A stretch of 63,323 nucleotides of DNA from an uncultured Prevotella sp. Its GTDB lineage: Bacteria; Bacteroidota; Bacteroidia; Bacteroidales; Bacteroidaceae. The stretch is from assembly GCA_947169185.1 (NCBI GenBank), contig CAMVOS010000011.1, positions 1-63,323 on the forward strand. The letters are read 5' to 3'. How positions within the stretch are numbered: the first letter of the stretch is position 1; each line of letters begins with the position of its first letter. A model generated the notes under the pieces. The model saw only the letters and a program-made list of their open reading frames with translations. It was not told where the DNA came from and ran no database searches. Shown here piece after piece: positions 61,125 to 63,323 of this stretch. A program made the translations under genes and the position numbers.

Positions 61125-61778
61125 CTATTTAAGTAGTTGCTCAACAAAGGTCTTGGTAATCTGGAACGAGTGCTCGGCAATGGTGTTCCAGAAGTCGTGG
61201 TACTGCGAGGCATCAGTGTCGCGCAGGGGGATGTCGCTGATGACGCGGAACGAGATGAAGGGCACGTGGCGCAGATAGCACGTCTGGGCAATGGCTGCCG
61301 ACTCCATATCGACGGCTTTGGCTTCAGGGAAGTGGCCGATGATCTCGCGCATCTTGTCCTTTGAGTCCACAAACCAGTCGCCAGTGACGATGAGGCCAGG
61401 GTGGATTGAGAGGTGAGAGGTGAGAGGTGAGAGGTGAGTGGCTTTGTCGAGCAGCATGGGGTCTGCCTGGAAACGTTCGGGCAGTCCCTGCACCTGTCCG
61501 TAGACGCTGTGGCCAATGGCTGTGCCACAATAGACGTCGTGATAGGCGAGCTCGGTGCTGACCACTACGTCCTGGATGTTGACGTCGTCGCCATTGCCAC
61601 CTGCACAGCCTGACGAGATGATGACGTCGGGCTGATGCTTGTTAATCATCTCAGCGGCTCCTAAAGCGGCATTCACCTTACCAATGCCACACTTCTCGAC
61701 GATGACGTTGCCATCGGTAAACAGGTGCTGCAACTGTTGCAGCTCCTTGTCCATTGCTACAATAATTCCTATTTTCAT
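61125..61778 (-). CDS. mtnN: 5'-methylthioadenosine/S-adenosylhomocysteine nucleosidase
   Basis: Cleaves adenine from methylthioadenosine and S-adenosylhomocysteine in methionine salvage. 217 residues. Blocks: IGIIVAMDKELQQLQ, CGIGKVNAALGA, SSGCAGG, LIVTGDWFVDS and AVDMESAAIAQTC (substrate Glu region). The loop between SSGCAGG and LIVTGDWF holds THLSPLTSHLSIHPG, encoded by four GAGGTGA repeats on the opposite strand, an unusual insert for this compact enzyme. Its promoter -7 box is at 61803-61811. Confidence 0.93.
   Translation of the reverse strand: MKIGIIVAMDKELQQLQHLFTDGNVIVEKCGIGKVNAALGAAEMINKHQPDVIISSGCAGGNGDDVNIQDVVVSTELAYHDVYCGTAIGHSVYGQVQGLPERFQADPMLLDKATHLSPLTSHLSIHPGLIVTGDWFVDSKDKMREIIGHFPEAKAVDMESAAIAQTCYLRHVPFISFRVISDIPLRDTDASQYHDFWNTIAEHSFQITKTFVEQLLK
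61408..61437. repeat. Four 7-bp GAGGTGA repeats inside the nucleosidase gene
   Basis: Exact GAGGTGA units at 61410, 61417, 61424 and 61431, preceded by GA. They are read antisense and give SPLTSHLS in the protein. Same unit as in the GH3 gene at 5074. Confidence 0.88.
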
Positions 61779-61802
61779 AATACGTGTTTGTTTTTATTTT
61801 TT

Positions 61803-61811
61803 GCAAAGGTA
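61803..61811 (-). promoter_or_regulatory. -7 box of the nucleosidase-epimerase unit (TACCTTTGC)
   Basis: GCAAAGGTA on the plus strand, 25 bp before the start at 61778. It mirrors the MATE promoter at 61857. Confidence 0.6.
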
Positions 61812-61817
61812 AGAAAT

Positions 61818-61845
61818 AATTCTCAATTTTCAATTCTCAATTCTC
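61818..61845. repeat. Four 7-bp repeats in the nucleosidase/MATE intergenic region
   Basis: AATTCTC, AATTTTC, AATTCTC and AATTCTC, lying between two mirrored -7 boxes. Confidence 0.8.
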
Positions 61846-61856
61846 AATTATTTTCG

Positions 61857-61865
61857 TACCTTTGC
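61857..61865 (+). promoter_or_regulatory. -7 box of the MATE gene (TACCTTTGC)
   Basis: Lies 17 bp before the MATE start; it forms an 11-bp perfect inverted repeat (TTGCAAAGGTA...) with the leftward -7 box. Confidence 0.6.
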
Positions 61866-61881
61866 AAGCGCTTAAATAAAA

Positions 61882-63267
61882 ATGTTCGGACGCAAAAAGA
61901 AGAAAACGGACTTGCTGGCGTATATCCGCGAAGGTCGCGAGATGACGCAAAGCGAGAAACTTAGGCTGATAGTCAGTCTGAGTATACCGTCTATCCTGGC
62001 ACAGATATCGGCTACGGTGATGTTCTTCATCGATGCGTCGATGGTGGGACATCTGGGTGCCAAAGCCTCTGCAGCCATCGGACTGGTGGAGACCACAGGA
62101 TGGCTGATGGGTGGATTGGGTGCTGCAGCCAATATGGGTTTTGCCGTACAGGTGGCGCATGCCATTGGTGCCAACGACTTCGAACGGGCTCGTCGTGTGC
62201 TGCGCCAGTCGCTGGTATGCTGTCTGCTGTGGAGCCTGAGCATCACGACGGTAGCCTTGCTGATTAGCGGACGGCTGCCTTACTGGCTGGGTGGAACTGC
62301 CGAGATAGCCCACGATGCATCGCTGTATTTCGCGCTGATTGGTGTGTTTGGTATCTTCTTCCAGATGGAGGCATTGGCAGGCTCGATGCTGAAGAGTTCG
62401 GGCAATATGAAGATTCCGTCCATTCTCAACATAGGCATGTGTGTGATGGATGTCTGCTTCAACTACGTGTTCATCTACGTATTGGACATGGGCGTAGTCG
62501 GAGCGGCTATGGGTACGGGTGCTGCGGAACTGGTGACGGCCGTCCTGATGCTTTACTTCCTGCTAGTACGCAGCGACATGCTAAAGCTGAAAGGCTATCC
62601 TGGCTCGTTTAAGCCCCAGACTGATGTCGTGAGTGCGGCTTTTAGCATTGGCGCACCGATGGGTTTGCAGCACCTGCTGATGGGTGGTGCACAGATTGTG
62701 AGCACGCTGATTGTAGCCCCACTGGGTACTGTGGCCATCGCAGCCCATTCACTGGGTATCACTGTCGAGAGCCTCTGTTATATGCCAGGCTATGGTATCG
62801 CTGAGGCTGCTACCACACTCGTAGGTCAGAGTTTTGGCGCTGGTAAGCGGGCGCTGACACAGTCTTTTGCCCGTATGTCGGCAACTCTGGGCGTACTTGT
62901 GATGACGCTGATGGGTGTGCTGATGTGGGTGTTTGCTACGGAATTAATGACGCTGATGACACCCGTCGACGAGATTATCGCCATTGGTGCCCACTGTCTG
63001 CGCATAGAAGCCTTTGCTGAACCTATGTTTGCGGCAGCTATCGTCTGCAATGGTATCTTCATTGGTGCTGGCGACACGCTGCGTCCTGCCATTATGAGTC
63101 TGGTGTCGATGTGGGGCGTACGTCTGACGTTAGCAGCACTGTTGGCTACCACCTACGGACTGCCTGGTGTTTGGACGGCTATGGCCATCGAACTGACCTT
63201 CCGTGGCATCATCTTCCTGACACGCCTGATGCACGGCGGATGGATGGGGAAGATGATTAAAGATTAA
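61882..63267 (+). CDS. MATE-family multidrug/cation efflux protein
   Basis: Inner-membrane exporter of 461 residues with about 12 hydrophobic segments after a basic N-terminus. Blocks typical of MATE/NorM: SIPSILAQISATVMFFIDASMVGHLGAKASAAIGL, FFQMEALAGSMLKSSGNMKIPSILN, GYGIAEAATTLVGQSFGAGKR and CNGIFIGAGDTLRPAIMSL. It would expel organic cations or other small molecules using a sodium or proton gradient; the substrate is unknown. Single gene. After it, 63268-63323 shows nothing recognisable. Confidence 0.93.
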   Translation: MFGRKKKKTDLLAYIREGREMTQSEKLRLIVSLSIPSILAQISATVMFFIDASMVGHLGAKASAAIGLVETTGWLMGGLGAAANMGFAVQVAHAIGANDFERARRVLRQSLVCCLLWSLSITTVALLISGRLPYWLGGTAEIAHDASLYFALIGVFGIFFQMEALAGSMLKSSGNMKIPSILNIGMCVMDVCFNYVFIYVLDMGVVGAAMGTGAAELVTAVLMLYFLLVRSDMLKLKGYPGSFKPQTDVVSAAFSIGAPMGLQHLLMGGAQIVSTLIVAPLGTVAIAAHSLGITVESLCYMPGYGIAEAATTLVGQSFGAGKRALTQSFARMSATLGVLVMTLMGVLMWVFATELMTLMTPVDEIIAIGAHCLRIEAFAEPMFAAAIVCNGIFIGAGDTLRPAIMSLVSMWGVRLTLAALLATTYGLPGVWTAMAIELTFRGIIFLTRLMHGGWMGKMIKD

Positions 63268-63323
63268 AGGGGTCACCTGCATAACCGCGTGTAATCAGCC
63301 ACACTAAAATCGTGATATTTTCG

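Noticed and set aside
61408..61437. Possible CRISPR or minisatellite reading of the GAGGTGA array
   Set aside because: Units are 7 bp without spacers and lie inside a coding gene; there are no cas genes in the window.

Overview
The window reads as chromosome of a Bacteroidales bacterium, most likely a Prevotella-group (Prevotella/Xylanibacter/Segatella) plant-fibre degrader from rumen or gut. The evidence is the repeated Bacteroidetes -7 box (TAnnTTTGC) ahead of transcription units, a one-protein hybrid two-component regulator, many GH43 enzymes, and a GH10-feruloyl esterase fusion with the same domain order as the Xyn10D-Fae1A enzyme known from Prevotella ruminicola. Gene order is dense, with frequent 4-bp overlaps.

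Layout. (1) 1-2460 is a decayed accessory stretch: a HIRAN-like gene broken by a 2-bp slip, an ORF6N gene with one premature stop, and a signal-peptide fragment between copies of a small palindrome. (2) 2763-26268 is a xylan/arabinoxylan locus. A forward operon encodes GH3, GH10-CE1, GH43-GH43, GH43 and GH43. A reverse operon encodes a GPH sugar symporter, GH10, cytoplasmic GH43 and an ECF sigma factor. Then come a forward SASA-type esterase, GH43 and a large hybrid two-component regulator. Secreted enzymes would debranch and cut arabinoxylan, the symporter would import short xylosides, and the cytoplasmic GH43 would finish them. No susC/susD pair is present. (3) 26273-41430 is mostly housekeeping (tRNA-Gln, rsfS, ftsH, cdsA, lpxB, surE, parA, parB, an MltD-like transglycosylase, rel/spoT). 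It also carries a GH5 cellulase whose end overlaps the start of a sigma-factor gene. (4) 41456-47094 is a small pectin/rhamnogalacturonan group: CE8, a PL26-like protein and GH105. (5) 47107-48902 holds a MerR regulator and an NhaD antiporter under mirror-image divergent promoters. (6) 49000-58612 is an operon of four sensor kinases with no response regulator. (7) 58768-63267 holds frr, rsgA, an aldose epimerase, an MTA/SAH nucleosidase and a MATE exporter.

The most unusual system is the kinase operon. It is two duplicated pairs. In each pair one kinase has a normal H-box and N-box, while its partner has Tyr in place of the phospho-acceptor His and a hydrophobic residue in place of the N-box Asn. 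The same double change in both partners suggests conserved pseudokinase/kinase pairs rather than random decay.

A second theme is short tandem repeats of 7 bp (TGARARG type) and 8 bp. They lie inside coding linkers of the GH3, lpxB and nucleosidase genes, or run across stop codons between genes. A third theme is sigma-factor genes placed at or inside the stop codon of a glycosidase gene, seen twice. All functional statements are homology readings by eye; no searches were run.
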